Part shown: positions 1 to 5,617 of the stretch, piece after piece
Layout: every line of letters begins with the position of its first letter
Numbering within the stretch: position 1 is the stretch's first letter
Assembly (NCBI GenBank): GCA_019509895.1
Contig: JAEKLK010000012.1
Coordinates: 1-8,213, forward strand
DNA from: Betaproteobacteria bacterium
Lineage (GTDB): Bacteria > Pseudomonadota > Gammaproteobacteria > Burkholderiales > SG8-39
DNA length: 8,213 bases
Direction: 5' to 3'
Notes under the pieces: model-generated
What the model saw: only the letters and a program-made list of their open reading frames with translations
Databases searched by the model: none
What the model was told of the DNA's origin: nothing
Made by a program: the position numbers and the translations under genes

Positions 1-1143
1 GAGCACCGGGTCCTGCATCGCCGCCTTCATGAAGCCGTTGTAGGTGTCGAAGCCGCCCGGCTCGCGCGCGAGGATCGTGCCGAGGTCGAAGCGGAAGCCG
101 TCGACGTGCATCTCTTCGACCCAGTAGCGCAGGCTGTCGGTCACGAGCTGGATGACGCGCGGATGCGAGAGGTTCAGCGTGTTGCCGGTGCCGGTGTCGT
201 TGATGTAGTAGCGCTTCTTCTCCGGCATCAGCCGGTAGTACGACGCATTATCGATGCCGCGGAAGGAAAGCGTCGGGCCCTTCTCGCTGCCTTCCGCGGT
301 GTGGTTGTAGACCACGTCGATCACGACTTCGAGGCCCGCGTCGTGAAAGCGCGCCACCATCTCCTTGAACTCCTGCAGCGACTTCGCGGCGTTCGACGCG
401 TAGCGCGGATCGGGCGCGAAGAAACCGATGGAGTTGTACCCCCAGTAATTGGTGAGCTTCCTCTCGAGGAGGAACGAGTCGTTGACGAACGTGTGCACCG
501 GCAGCAGCTCGACCGTGGTCACGCCGATTGACTTGATGTAGGCGATGACCTCCTTATGAGCGAGGCCGGCGAACGTGCCGCGCTCGCGCTCCGGCACCGC
601 CGGATGCAGCTTGGTGTAGCCGCGCACGTGCGTCTCGTAGACGATGGTGCGGTCCCAGGACACCGGCCGCCAGACCTTCTCACGCTGCCAGTCGAAATCC
701 GGATCGACCACGACGCACTTCGGCATGAACGGCGCGCTGTCGCGCTCGTCGAAGGTCGTGTCCTCCTCGCCCATCTTGTAGCCGAAGACCGCCGGGTCCC
801 ACTTCAGCTCGCCGATGTGCGCGCGCGCATACGGATCGAGCAGCAGCTTGTTCGCGTTGAAGCGATGCCCCTGATCGGGCTCATAGGGCCCGTGCACGCG
901 ATAGCCGTAGATCGTTCCCGGCCGGAGGTCGGGCACGTAGCCGTGCCAGATCTCGTCCCGGTACTCGGGCAGCTCGATGCGCGCGGTCTCCGCCTTGCCC
1001 GCCGAATCGAACAGGCACAGCTCGACCTTGGTGGCGTGCGCGGAGAACAACGCGAAATTGACCCCTTTGCCGTCCCAGTTGGCCCCCTTGGGGTAAGGCA
1101 GGCCTTCCTTGACCATCGATAGTTTGATTCCGGGTGCGTTCAT
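1..1143 (-). CDS. glgX: Glycogen debranching enzyme GlgX (N-terminal part, runs off the window)
   Basis: This is a cytoplasmic glycosidase of family GH13 that hydrolyses alpha-1,6 branch points of phosphorylase-trimmed glycogen. Only residues 1-381 are present; the 3' part lies beyond position 1 and the family is usually about 650-720 aa. The N-terminus has the CBM48-like segment with GVNFALFSAHA near residues 29-39, then IWHGYVPD and GYRVHGPY. The GH13 motifs DVVYNH (276-281) and DGFRFDL are visible, and Asp353 in the latter is the expected catalytic nucleophile. GNTLNLSHP and a final QDPVL match the isoamylase/GlgX subgroup rather than branching enzyme. The general-acid Glu lies outside the window. 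The start at 1143 fits family length, but no good Shine-Dalgarno is visible, and an in-frame ATG 20 codons upstream (1203) is possible. It follows oxyR on the same strand after a gap with a palindrome, so whether it is co-transcribed is unclear. Confidence 0.93.
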   Translation of the reverse strand, partial: MNAPGIKLSMVKEGLPYPKGANWDGKGVNFALFSAHATKVELCLFDSAGKAETARIELPEYRDEIWHGYVPDLRPGTIYGYRVHGPYEPDQGHRFNANKLLLDPYARAHIGELKWDPAVFGYKMGEEDTTFDERDSAPFMPKCVVVDPDFDWQREKVWRPVSWDRTIVYETHVRGYTKLHPAVPERERGTFAGLAHKEVIAYIKSIGVTTVELLPVHTFVNDSFLLERKLTNYWGYNSIGFFAPDPRYASNAAKSLQEFKEMVARFHDAGLEVVIDVVYNHTAEGSEKGPTLSFRGIDNASYYRLMPEKKRYYINDTGTGNTLNLSHPRVIQLVTDSLRYWVEEMHVDGFRFDLGTILAREPGGFDTYNGFMKAAMQDPVL

Positions 1144-1256
1144 GTCCGGGAGAGAGACATTGACTTGCAATCTACGTGCCGGGAACTGGTCCTCCCGGCT
1201 CATGCTACGGTCAGCGCAGGAAAAAGCCGCCGCAGCCGGTTGGATGCATGCGTCAT

Positions 1257-1328
1257 CTGTCGTCCCCGCGAAAGCGGGACCCCGTCTGGAGAACCAAAGC
1301 TGGTTCCCCGCCTTCGCGGGGACGACGG
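1257..1328. repeat. Extragenic palindromic repeat (large imperfect stem-loop)
   Basis: Perfect 14-bp arms (1259-1272 and 1313-1326, GTCGTCCCCGCGAA and its complement) are followed inward by one mismatch and five more pairs (1274-1278 with 1307-1311). A smaller GAACC/GGTTC hairpin (1291-1295 with 1302-1306) sits at the centre. The sequence reads as the VPAKAG-type dispersed repeat common in intergenic regions of GC-rich proteobacteria, where spurious translation gives VVPAKAG and FPAFAGTT strings, as it does here. It lies 3 bp beyond the oxyR stop codon and ahead of glgX. No T-tract follows on either side, so it is not a classical intrinsic terminator; it could stabilise the oxyR mRNA 3' end. 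Family identity is from recall of the motif, not from a search. Confidence 0.8.
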
Positions 1329-2249
1329 CTAGTGCAGCTTCTCGACCTGCGGCAGGTTGCAGGCAAGGATCGCTTTGCGCAGCGACTCGATCGCTTCGGG
1401 CCGCGGGAAGCTCCGCCGCCAGGCAAGGCCGACACGGCGCGAGGGCACCGGTCGGGCAAAGGGCAGGACGCGGATCAGGTCGCCGTTGCCGCTGTTGGCA
1501 TTGACCGACGTCGACGGCAGCACGGTGACGCCGACGCCGCCCGCGACCATCTGGCGGATGGTTTCCAGCGAGCCGCCCTCGACCGTGCGGGCGACCGGAT
1601 TGCGCTCGCGTGCGCGCAGCGTGTGACAGAACTCGAGCACCTGGTCGCGGAAGCAGTGGCCTTCGCCGAGGAGCAGCAGGCTCTCCTTGGTCAGCTCTTC
1701 CGAGGTAATGCGCTTTCGTCCCTCCCACGCATGCCCCTTGGGGATCGCGACCATGAAGGGCTCATCGTAGACCGCGCGTGTCTCGATGCCCGGCTCATCG
1801 AAAGGGAGCGCAATCACGATCACATCCACTTCACCGCTCTTCAGCGACTCGCCCAACCGGTGCGTGAAATTTTCCTGAATGTGAAGCTGCATCGCCGGCG
1901 CCGCGCGGCGCAGGATCGGTATCAGCTTCGGCAGCAAATACGGTCCTATGGTGTAGATGGCGCCGAGGCGCAAAGGCCCGGCGAGCGGATCGCGCCCGGC
2001 GGCAGCCAGGTCCTTGATGCGCGAAGCCTGCTCGAGCACGCGCTGCGCCTGCTCGACGATGCGCTGGCCGGTGGGCGTCACCGATACCTCGCCCGGGCCG
2101 CGCTCGAAGAGCGACAGGCCGAGCTCCTCTTCCAGCTTCTTTACCGCCACCGAGAGCGTCGGCTGCGAGACGAAGCACGCCTGCGCCGCGTGGCCGAAAT
2201 GGCGCTCGCGCGCCACGGCGACGATGTAGCGCAGCTCGGTGAGCGTCAT
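1329..2249 (-). CDS. oxyR: Hydrogen-peroxide-sensing LysR-family regulator OxyR
   Basis: Cytoplasmic transcription factor that senses H2O2 through a reversible disulfide and activates antioxidant genes. It is 306 aa, the normal length. The N-terminal winged helix-turn-helix spans about residues 1-60 (AAQACFVSQPTLSVAVKKLE), followed by the linker helix and the two-lobed regulatory domain. The redox pair is intact and falls at the E. coli numbers: Cys199 in LLLLGEGHCFRDQ and Cys208 in LEFC. Thr100 (YTIGPYLLP) and Thr129 (ENFTH), positions used for peroxide binding in characterised OxyR proteins, are also kept. That combination separates it from CynR/CysB-type LysR proteins. Its ATG overlaps the upstream permease stop as ATGA and has no strong Shine-Dalgarno of its own, so translation is probably coupled to the permease. 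No katG, ahpC or recG gene, frequent oxyR neighbours, is seen here. The gene ends at a TAG just before the palindromic repeat. Confidence 0.96.
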   Translation of the reverse strand: MTLTELRYIVAVARERHFGHAAQACFVSQPTLSVAVKKLEEELGLSLFERGPGEVSVTPTGQRIVEQAQRVLEQASRIKDLAAAGRDPLAGPLRLGAIYTIGPYLLPKLIPILRRAAPAMQLHIQENFTHRLGESLKSGEVDVIVIALPFDEPGIETRAVYDEPFMVAIPKGHAWEGRKRITSEELTKESLLLLGEGHCFRDQVLEFCHTLRARERNPVARTVEGGSLETIRQMVAGGVGVTVLPSTSVNANSGNGDLIRVLPFARPVPSRRVGLAWRRSFPRPEAIESLRKAILACNLPQVEKLH

Positions 2250-3574
2250 CTCTGCCGGGAGGCGAAGTAAAGCGGGATGCCGGCCGCCATGACGATCAGC
2301 CCGGCACCGACCGCCCAGCCGAATCTCGGGCCGTAATCCGGGTTACGCACATAGTCGATGCTCGAATAGAGCATGTAGAGGCACGCCATGCAGAAGACGA
2401 ACGGCAGGTGCGGATACCAAGGCACCTGGAACGGCGGCTTCTCGCGGCCCTGCCCGCGCATCACGAAGAGGGTGGTGGCGATGAGGTACATGAAGGTCCA
2501 GAAGACCGGCGCCGTGTACGCCACCATGGCATTGAAGCCGTCCGGCGTCGCGGCGCCGGCGCCCACCAGCGCGAGCGTAATCGCGCCCTGGAGCAGCAGC
2601 GCGTTCGCGGGGGTCGAGCCATGCGCCCGCCAGTCGCCGAGGATGCGCAGCAGGCGGAAGTCGCGGCCGACCGCCCAGCTGGTGCGCGCGCCGGTGAAGA
2701 TCGCCGCGTTCATCGTCGTGAGCACCGAGATGCAGACGATGAGCGCGAGCAGCACCACGCCCTTCTCGCCGGCGATGGCGCGCATCACGTCGGCCGCCAC
2801 TGCCTTCGATTCGCGCAGGCCGGCGTGCCCGAGCACGGCCAGATAGCCGACATTCACGACCAGGTAGAGCGCGGTGACAGCGATCACGCCCCAGACGAGG
2901 ATGCGCGTCATGTTGCGGCGTGCATCGCGCACCTCGCCTGCGAGATAGGCCGCCTCGTTCCAGCCGCCGTACGCGAGCAGCACGAAAATCATCGCGAAGC
3001 CGAGCGAGCTCGACGCATTCGCGGCCGGCTTCGCGGCGGGCGCGCCGCCGATGGCGATTGCCGCGAGCGAAAAGATGACGAGGCCGGCGATGAGCGCCGT
3101 CTCCATCACCTTCTGCAGCGCCTTCGTCTGCAGCGTGCCGACGAGGTTGAGCAGGGTAAGGACGGCCACCGCGCCCGCCGCCCAGAGGGCCGAACTGTGC
3201 TCGCCCAGCCGGAAGATCTCCGATGCGTAATCGCCGAAGACGAAAGCAACGGCAGCAATCGCGCCGGTCTGGATCACCGTCATGCGCGACCAGGCGAAGA
3301 GGAATGCGACCCCGCGCCCCATGCCTTCCGACAGGAAAACGTACTCGCCGCCGGTGTGCGGATGGCGCGACGCAAGCTCCGCGTACACCAGCGCGCCGCA
3401 AAGAGAAATCACGCCGCCCAGGAGCCAGGCGAAAAGAAACGCCAGCGGCCCGCTCGTCGCGCCCGCGACCGTTGAGGGCGCCTTGAAGATCAGCGCACCG
3501 ATGATCATGCCGACGGTGAGGAAGATGCCGTCGCCGACGGACAGCAGCTCTAGGGGGCGCGTTTCGCGTGCCAT
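2246..3574 (-). CDS. APC-superfamily amino-acid permease
   Basis: Inner-membrane amino-acid/polyamine/organocation transporter, 442 aa, close to the usual family size. About 12 hydrophobic segments are visible, near residues 14-33, 43-63, 89-113, 127-147, 157-177, 190-210, 225-247, 273-295, 325-341, 351-372, 386-406 and 418-436. TM1 carries GMIIGALIFKAP, the broken-helix region that binds the substrate backbone in this superfamily; HTGGEYVFLSEGMG after TM2 and YGGWNEAAYLAGEVRD at TM6 are also typical, and resemble the LAT/YfnA-like branch. Substrate cannot be read from the sequence. The start at 3574 leaves the normal short cytoplasmic N-terminus and overlaps the methyltransferase gene by 25 bp; no strong ribosome-binding site is visible. 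Its stop overlaps oxyR as ATGA. Membership in an oxyR operon suggests, as inference only, uptake of an amino acid relevant to redox balance or peroxide defence. Confidence 0.9.
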   Translation of the reverse strand: MARETRPLELLSVGDGIFLTVGMIIGALIFKAPSTVAGATSGPLAFLFAWLLGGVISLCGALVYAELASRHPHTGGEYVFLSEGMGRGVAFLFAWSRMTVIQTGAIAAVAFVFGDYASEIFRLGEHSSALWAAGAVAVLTLLNLVGTLQTKALQKVMETALIAGLVIFSLAAIAIGGAPAAKPAANASSSLGFAMIFVLLAYGGWNEAAYLAGEVRDARRNMTRILVWGVIAVTALYLVVNVGYLAVLGHAGLRESKAVAADVMRAIAGEKGVVLLALIVCISVLTTMNAAIFTGARTSWAVGRDFRLLRILGDWRAHGSTPANALLLQGAITLALVGAGAATPDGFNAMVAYTAPVFWTFMYLIATTLFVMRGQGREKPPFQVPWYPHLPFVFCMACLYMLYSSIDYVRNPDYGPRFGWAVGAGLIVMAAGIPLYFASRQR

Positions 3575-4410
3575 GGGTAGACCGTTTGTTCTTTTCCGGT
3601 GGAGACGGTGACCTCGCCGTCGATCGCATCGCCGCGCGCCTGGCCGACGAAGTAGTGATGCCAGGGCCGGTTGCCGACCAGGCCGGTGACGACCAGCTTT
3701 ACCTGCTCGCCGCGCAGGCGCGTATTGCGCACGAGGAGCTCGCGACCCTGCGTCTGCGCCTTTACCTCGAGCATCTGGTAGTGCTGGTCAATGTGGAAGC
3801 GCCAGGCACCGCCGTGGCCGGAAAGCTCGGCGATCCAGTCGCCGTGCACGTCGGCCGGCACGATCCACAGCTCGACCTTCGAATTGCCGCCGACACCGAC
3901 CGGCTTCTCCGGCGTGCGCATCGCGAGCGTCTCGTCGGCCGGCCAGTCGCCGATGCCGCCGTCGTGCGAGACGATGCGCGTGCCGGGCTTGAGCGCCAAA
4001 AGCCGCGGCAGCAGCTTGGCGTTGAAGTCAGGCAGCAGGTACATCGTGACGACGCTGGCGCGCGAGAGGTCCGTCTCGAAAATGTCCCGCACCTCGAAGC
4101 GCGCCTTATCGCCGACGCGCGCCTGCTGTGCGTTGCGCGTGGCGAGGTTCACGAGATTCGGATCCAGATCGACGCCCAGGCCGCGCGCGCCACGCTTCGC
4201 CGCCTCGACGATGATGCGGCCGTCGCCCGAGCCGAGGTCGATCACGTAGTCGCCGGTGTGCACCTCCGCCATGCGCAGCATGCGCTCGACAATCTCCATC
4301 GGCGTCTGCACGTACGGCACGGTGCCGTCGTCCCATGCCCAGCTTTGCGCCTGCAGTGCGAAAGGCAATATCGCGCCGGCGATGGCAAAAAGAAGGCGGG
4401 TGAACTTCAA
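3550..4410 (-). CDS. Exported SAM-dependent methyltransferase-like protein with a C-terminal beta-rich domain
   Basis: 286 aa in three parts. Residues 1-21 look like a Sec signal peptide: Lys2/Arg5, a hydrophobic core at 6-19, and a likely cleavage after LQA (21). Residues 30-185 form a Rossmann-type class I methyltransferase domain: VPYVQTP at the start, glycine-rich motif I VIDLGSGDG (56-64), acidic Asp81 ending strand 2, and VTMYLLPDFN (121-130). This resembles bacterial relatives of the FAM173/ATPSCKMT lysine methyltransferases. Residues about 188-286 are a beta-rich extension (GDWIAELSG, HYQMLEV, YPWHAKR) not present in minimal versions. The start is TTG at 4410: a stop codon lies two codons upstream, and only this start preserves the leader; no clear Shine-Dalgarno is seen. 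It is first in the operon with permease and oxyR. Substrate is unknown. SAM is not expected in the periplasm, so it may act differently there or the leader may be a membrane anchor. Confidence 0.83.
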   Translation of the reverse strand: MKFTRLLFAIAGAILPFALQAQSWAWDDGTVPYVQTPMEIVERMLRMAEVHTGDYVIDLGSGDGRIIVEAAKRGARGLGVDLDPNLVNLATRNAQQARVGDKARFEVRDIFETDLSRASVVTMYLLPDFNAKLLPRLLALKPGTRIVSHDGGIGDWPADETLAMRTPEKPVGVGGNSKVELWIVPADVHGDWIAELSGHGGAWRFHIDQHYQMLEVKAQTQGRELLVRNTRLRGEQVKLVVTGLVGNRPWHHYFVGQARGDAIDGEVTVSTGKEQTVYPWHAKRAP

Positions 4411-4449
4411 AGGACGCTAGGGGCCGGCGACGCTATCGGGGACCCGCGC

Positions 4450-4478
4450 ATCATATACGCGCTCTAAGCCTGTTGCCA
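4450..4478 (-). promoter_or_regulatory. Candidate sigma70-type promoter for the methyltransferase-permease-oxyR operon
   Basis: Read on the minus strand, TGGCAA (4478-4473) and TATGAT (4455-4450) are separated by exactly 17 bp, and the -10 matches five of six consensus bases. It lies about 40 bp upstream of the TTG start at 4410. The -35 match is only moderate (three of six). This is the best candidate in the gap; no operator-like OxyR site was identified with confidence. Confidence 0.45.
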
Positions 4479-4519
4479 TGCCACCCGCGTCCTTCCTGCT
4501 CGGTGCGCGTCCAACGGCC

Positions 4520-4559
4520 ATCGATGCCGGCAGCTCTGCCGGTAAAATGCGCGCGCCGC
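4520..4559 (+). promoter_or_regulatory. Promoter region of tRNA-Arg with GC-rich discriminator and a small palindrome
   Basis: TAAAAT at 4543-4548 is a good -10 box placed correctly for transcription starting just before the tRNA. The segment between it and the mature 5' end (4549-4559) is entirely G and C apart from one T, the hallmark of stringently controlled stable-RNA promoters. A perfect inverted repeat, CCGGCAG-CT-CTGCCGG (4527-4542), fills the -35 to -10 spacer. No strong -35 hexamer is apparent, so the exact promoter remains tentative. Confidence 0.5.
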
Positions 4560-4635
4560 GCCCCGGTAGCTCAGTGGATAGAGCAGCCCCCTCCTAAGGG
4601 GCAGGTCGCACGTTCGATTCGTGTCCGGGGTGCCA
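4560..4635 (+). tRNA. tRNA-Arg, anticodon CCT (reads AGG)
   Basis: A complete 76-nt cloverleaf can be folded by eye. The acceptor stem is GCCCCGG (4560-4566) with CCGGGGT (4625-4631), including one G-U pair at the end. The D-arm is GCTC/GAGC (4569-4572, 4581-4584). The anticodon stem GCCCC/GGGGC (4586-4590, 4598-4602) closes the loop CTCCTAA, placing CCT at 4593-4595. The T-arm is GCACG/CGTGT around TTCGATT. Discriminator G and an encoded CCA (4633-4635) end the gene. It decodes AGG, a rare codon in GC-rich genomes. Its 3' end is a known integration target for mobile elements, but no duplicate of it is seen downstream in the window. Confidence 0.97.
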
Positions 4636-4702
4636 GACAGTTCGACCTCGAAAGTTGAGCGGACCGTAGTCCAGTTAGCGGGGCGTGAGTGACCGCGATT
4701 CG

Positions 4703-4732
4703 TTGGACCGCTACTGCATAACGGTGTATAAA
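4703..4732 (+). promoter_or_regulatory. Candidate promoter of the cold-shock gene
   Basis: TTGGAC (4703-4708) and TATAAA (4727-4732) are separated by 18 bp in an otherwise gene-free and AT-richer stretch. Transcription would start near 4739, giving a leader of about 128 nt before the cold-shock start codon, similar to the long leaders of cspA-type genes. The assignment rests on hexamer matches alone. Confidence 0.5.
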
Positions 4733-4808
4733 GGGCAGGCAGGATTCTTCAAGCAGTGATGACGTCGGACAGCAGTTGCCGTTCGTTTCGTGCTCACCGG
4801 TAGTTTTC

Positions 4809-4860
4809 CTTCCTTGACGTTCCCGCAAAGCAGTACGACTCCAAATCAATCCAGAGGAAG
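4809..4860 (+). promoter_or_regulatory. Shine-Dalgarno of csp and an upstream complementary (anti-SD) segment
   Basis: GAGGAAG at 4854-4860 is a strong Shine-Dalgarno six bases before the csp ATG. CTTCCTT at 4809-4815 can pair with all seven of its bases (one G-U), with a 38-nt loop between. Such a pairing could hide the ribosome site under some conditions, as in temperature-responsive leaders. Whether it forms is not shown; the ribosome-binding site itself is secure. Confidence 0.5.
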
Positions 4861-4866
4861 CAAGAC

Positions 4867-5070
4867 ATGAGTACCGGTAAGGTCAAATGGTTCAACGATG
4901 CGAAGGGTTTCGGCTACATCACTCCGGACGACGGTAGCAAGGACGTCTTTGTGCACTTCTCGGCCATCCAGGGCGGCGGTTTCAAGACGCTCAAGGAAAA
5001 CGAGGCCGTGCAGTACGACGTCGAGGAGAGCCCCAAAGGGCTCCGAGCTGCCAACCTGCGACGAGCGTAA
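4867..5070 (+). CDS. CspA-family cold-shock protein
   Basis: Small cytoplasmic single-strand RNA/DNA-binding protein with one OB-fold cold-shock domain; members melt RNA secondary structure and can act as transcription antiterminators. It is 67 aa, the normal length. It begins [14 protein letters not shown], with Trp8 and the RNP1 motif KGFGYI (13-18), followed by RNP2 VFVHF (27-31) and the family's SAIQ and KGLRAANL near the end. The C-terminus LRRA is slightly more basic than the usual VxxL/RPL ending. The start is fixed by the Shine-Dalgarno at 4854-4860. The gene has a long leader and its own terminator, so it can be expressed alone, but three genes follow on the same strand within a few dozen bases. 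Which of the several csp paralogues it is cannot be told. Confidence 0.97.
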   Translation: MSTGKVKWFNDAKGFGYITPDDGSKDVFVHFSAIQGGGFKTLKENEAVQYDVEESPKGLRAANLRRA

Positions 5071-5089
5071 GCCCGGCCGTTCGGCAAAG

Positions 5090-5119
5090 AAGCCCGGGGA
5101 GTCCCGGGCTTTTTGTTTT
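5090..5119 (+). terminator. Intrinsic terminator after csp
   Basis: AAGCCCGGG (5090-5098) pairs perfectly with CCCGGGCTT (5103-5111) around a 4-nt loop GAGT, followed by the run TTTTGTTTT. It lies 20 bp after the csp stop. The Shine-Dalgarno of the next gene starts only about 7 bp beyond the T-rich run, so expression of the following genes needs read-through or a promoter hidden here. Confidence 0.9.
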
Positions 5120-5134
5120 CAACGAAAGGAAACG

Positions 5135-5338
5135 ATGAAAAGCTTACGCCACGACGCACCCCTGCTCCCGCGCGGACGCGTTGCCACGTGGACCAAGGAG
5201 CGCCTCGATAAGCTCACTACCGATGAGCTTCGCACGCTGTTGACCAACGCGCAGGCGCGCAAGGAAACCGAAGTGGTCGTCCTGTGCACTGAAATCCTGG
5301 AGAGTCGGCCCAAAACGCGCCGCAAGACGTCCGCATGA
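5135..5338 (+). CDS. Small protein of unknown function; shares a helical domain with the 214-aa protein downstream
   Basis: 67 aa, not recognised as a named family. The ATG at 5135 is preceded by AAAGGA four bases upstream. Although the frame stays open further upstream through csp in another frame, the ribosome site and the terminator before it argue for this start. Residues 19-55 (W19, E22, R23, K26, L27, N38, A39, C51) align without gaps to residues 16-52 of the protein at 5618-6262, with 14 identities of 37, and look like two or three amphipathic helices. The tail [10 protein letters not shown] is basic, which would suit nucleic-acid or ribosome contact. No signal peptide or membrane segment. 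Its stop overlaps the IF-1 start as ATGA, so the two are probably translated together. A role in cold-shock or translation is inference from neighbours only. Confidence 0.75.
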   Translation: MKSLRHDAPLLPRGRVATWTKERLDKLTTDELRTLLTNAQARKETEVVVLCTEILESRPKTRRKTSA

Positions 5339-5604
5339 GCAAGGAAGACATGCTGACGATGGACGGCGTCGTCCAGGAGGTGCTGCCCAATACTCAGTTC
5401 CGCGTGCTTCTGGCGAACGGCGCCAGCGTGCTCGCCTACGCCTCCGGCAAGGTGCGCAAGTACCGCATCCGCGTTCTCGCCGGCGACAAGGTGGCACTCG
5501 AGATATCGCCCTACGACCTTACGCGCGGTCGCATCAGCTTCCGCTACAAGGACGAGGTCACGACCGCATCAGCGCCGCGCCCTCGGACCTACCGAAAGCG
5601 CTAA
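5335..5604 (+). CDS. infA: Translation initiation factor IF-1, extended paralogue
   Basis: IF-1 is a cytoplasmic OB-fold protein that binds the 30S A site during initiation. The sequence matches E. coli IF-1 over its whole 72-residue length: [41 protein letters not shown], and the near-invariant [10 protein letters not shown]. Beyond that it carries about 17 extra residues ending in a basic PRPRTYRKR, for 89 aa in total, whereas canonical IF-1 usually stops at 71-73. The canonical infA usually sits with ribosomal-protein genes or clpA/aat, whereas this one sits in a csp group, so it is probably a second copy; that cannot be proved from this window. The ATG overlaps the stop of the 67-aa gene (ATGA) and has no good Shine-Dalgarno, implying coupling. 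The next gene starts 13 bp after its stop. Confidence 0.9.
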   Translation: MSKEDMLTMDGVVQEVLPNTQFRVLLANGASVLAYASGKVRKYRIRVLAGDKVALEISPYDLTRGRISFRYKDEVTTASAPRPRTYRKR

Positions 5605-5617
5605 GAGAATTTCGAGC

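Noticed and set aside
106..1122. Two plus-strand open frames across the first kilobase
   Set aside because: The minus strand reads through the same region as a well-conserved GlgX. The plus-strand translations are low-complexity Arg/Val/Asp-rich shadows.
1257..1328. Intrinsic terminator for oxyR
   Set aside because: The hairpin is strong, but neither strand has a T-run after it, so it is listed as a repeat.
1109..2270. Plus-strand frames crossing the palindromic repeat and oxyR
   Set aside because: The part over the repeat gives VVPAKAG and FPAFAGTT, a typical artefact of translating this repeat, and the rest is antisense to oxyR.
4662..4714. Imperfect repeats around GGACCG as an operator
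   Set aside because: The two copies (near 4662 and 4705) match over only about six bases before diverging, which is expected by chance in this composition.
4898..5134. Upstream extension of the 67-aa protein frame through csp
   Set aside because: It overlaps csp in another frame and is Arg/Ser-rich. The ATG at 5135 has its own ribosome site and lies after the terminator.
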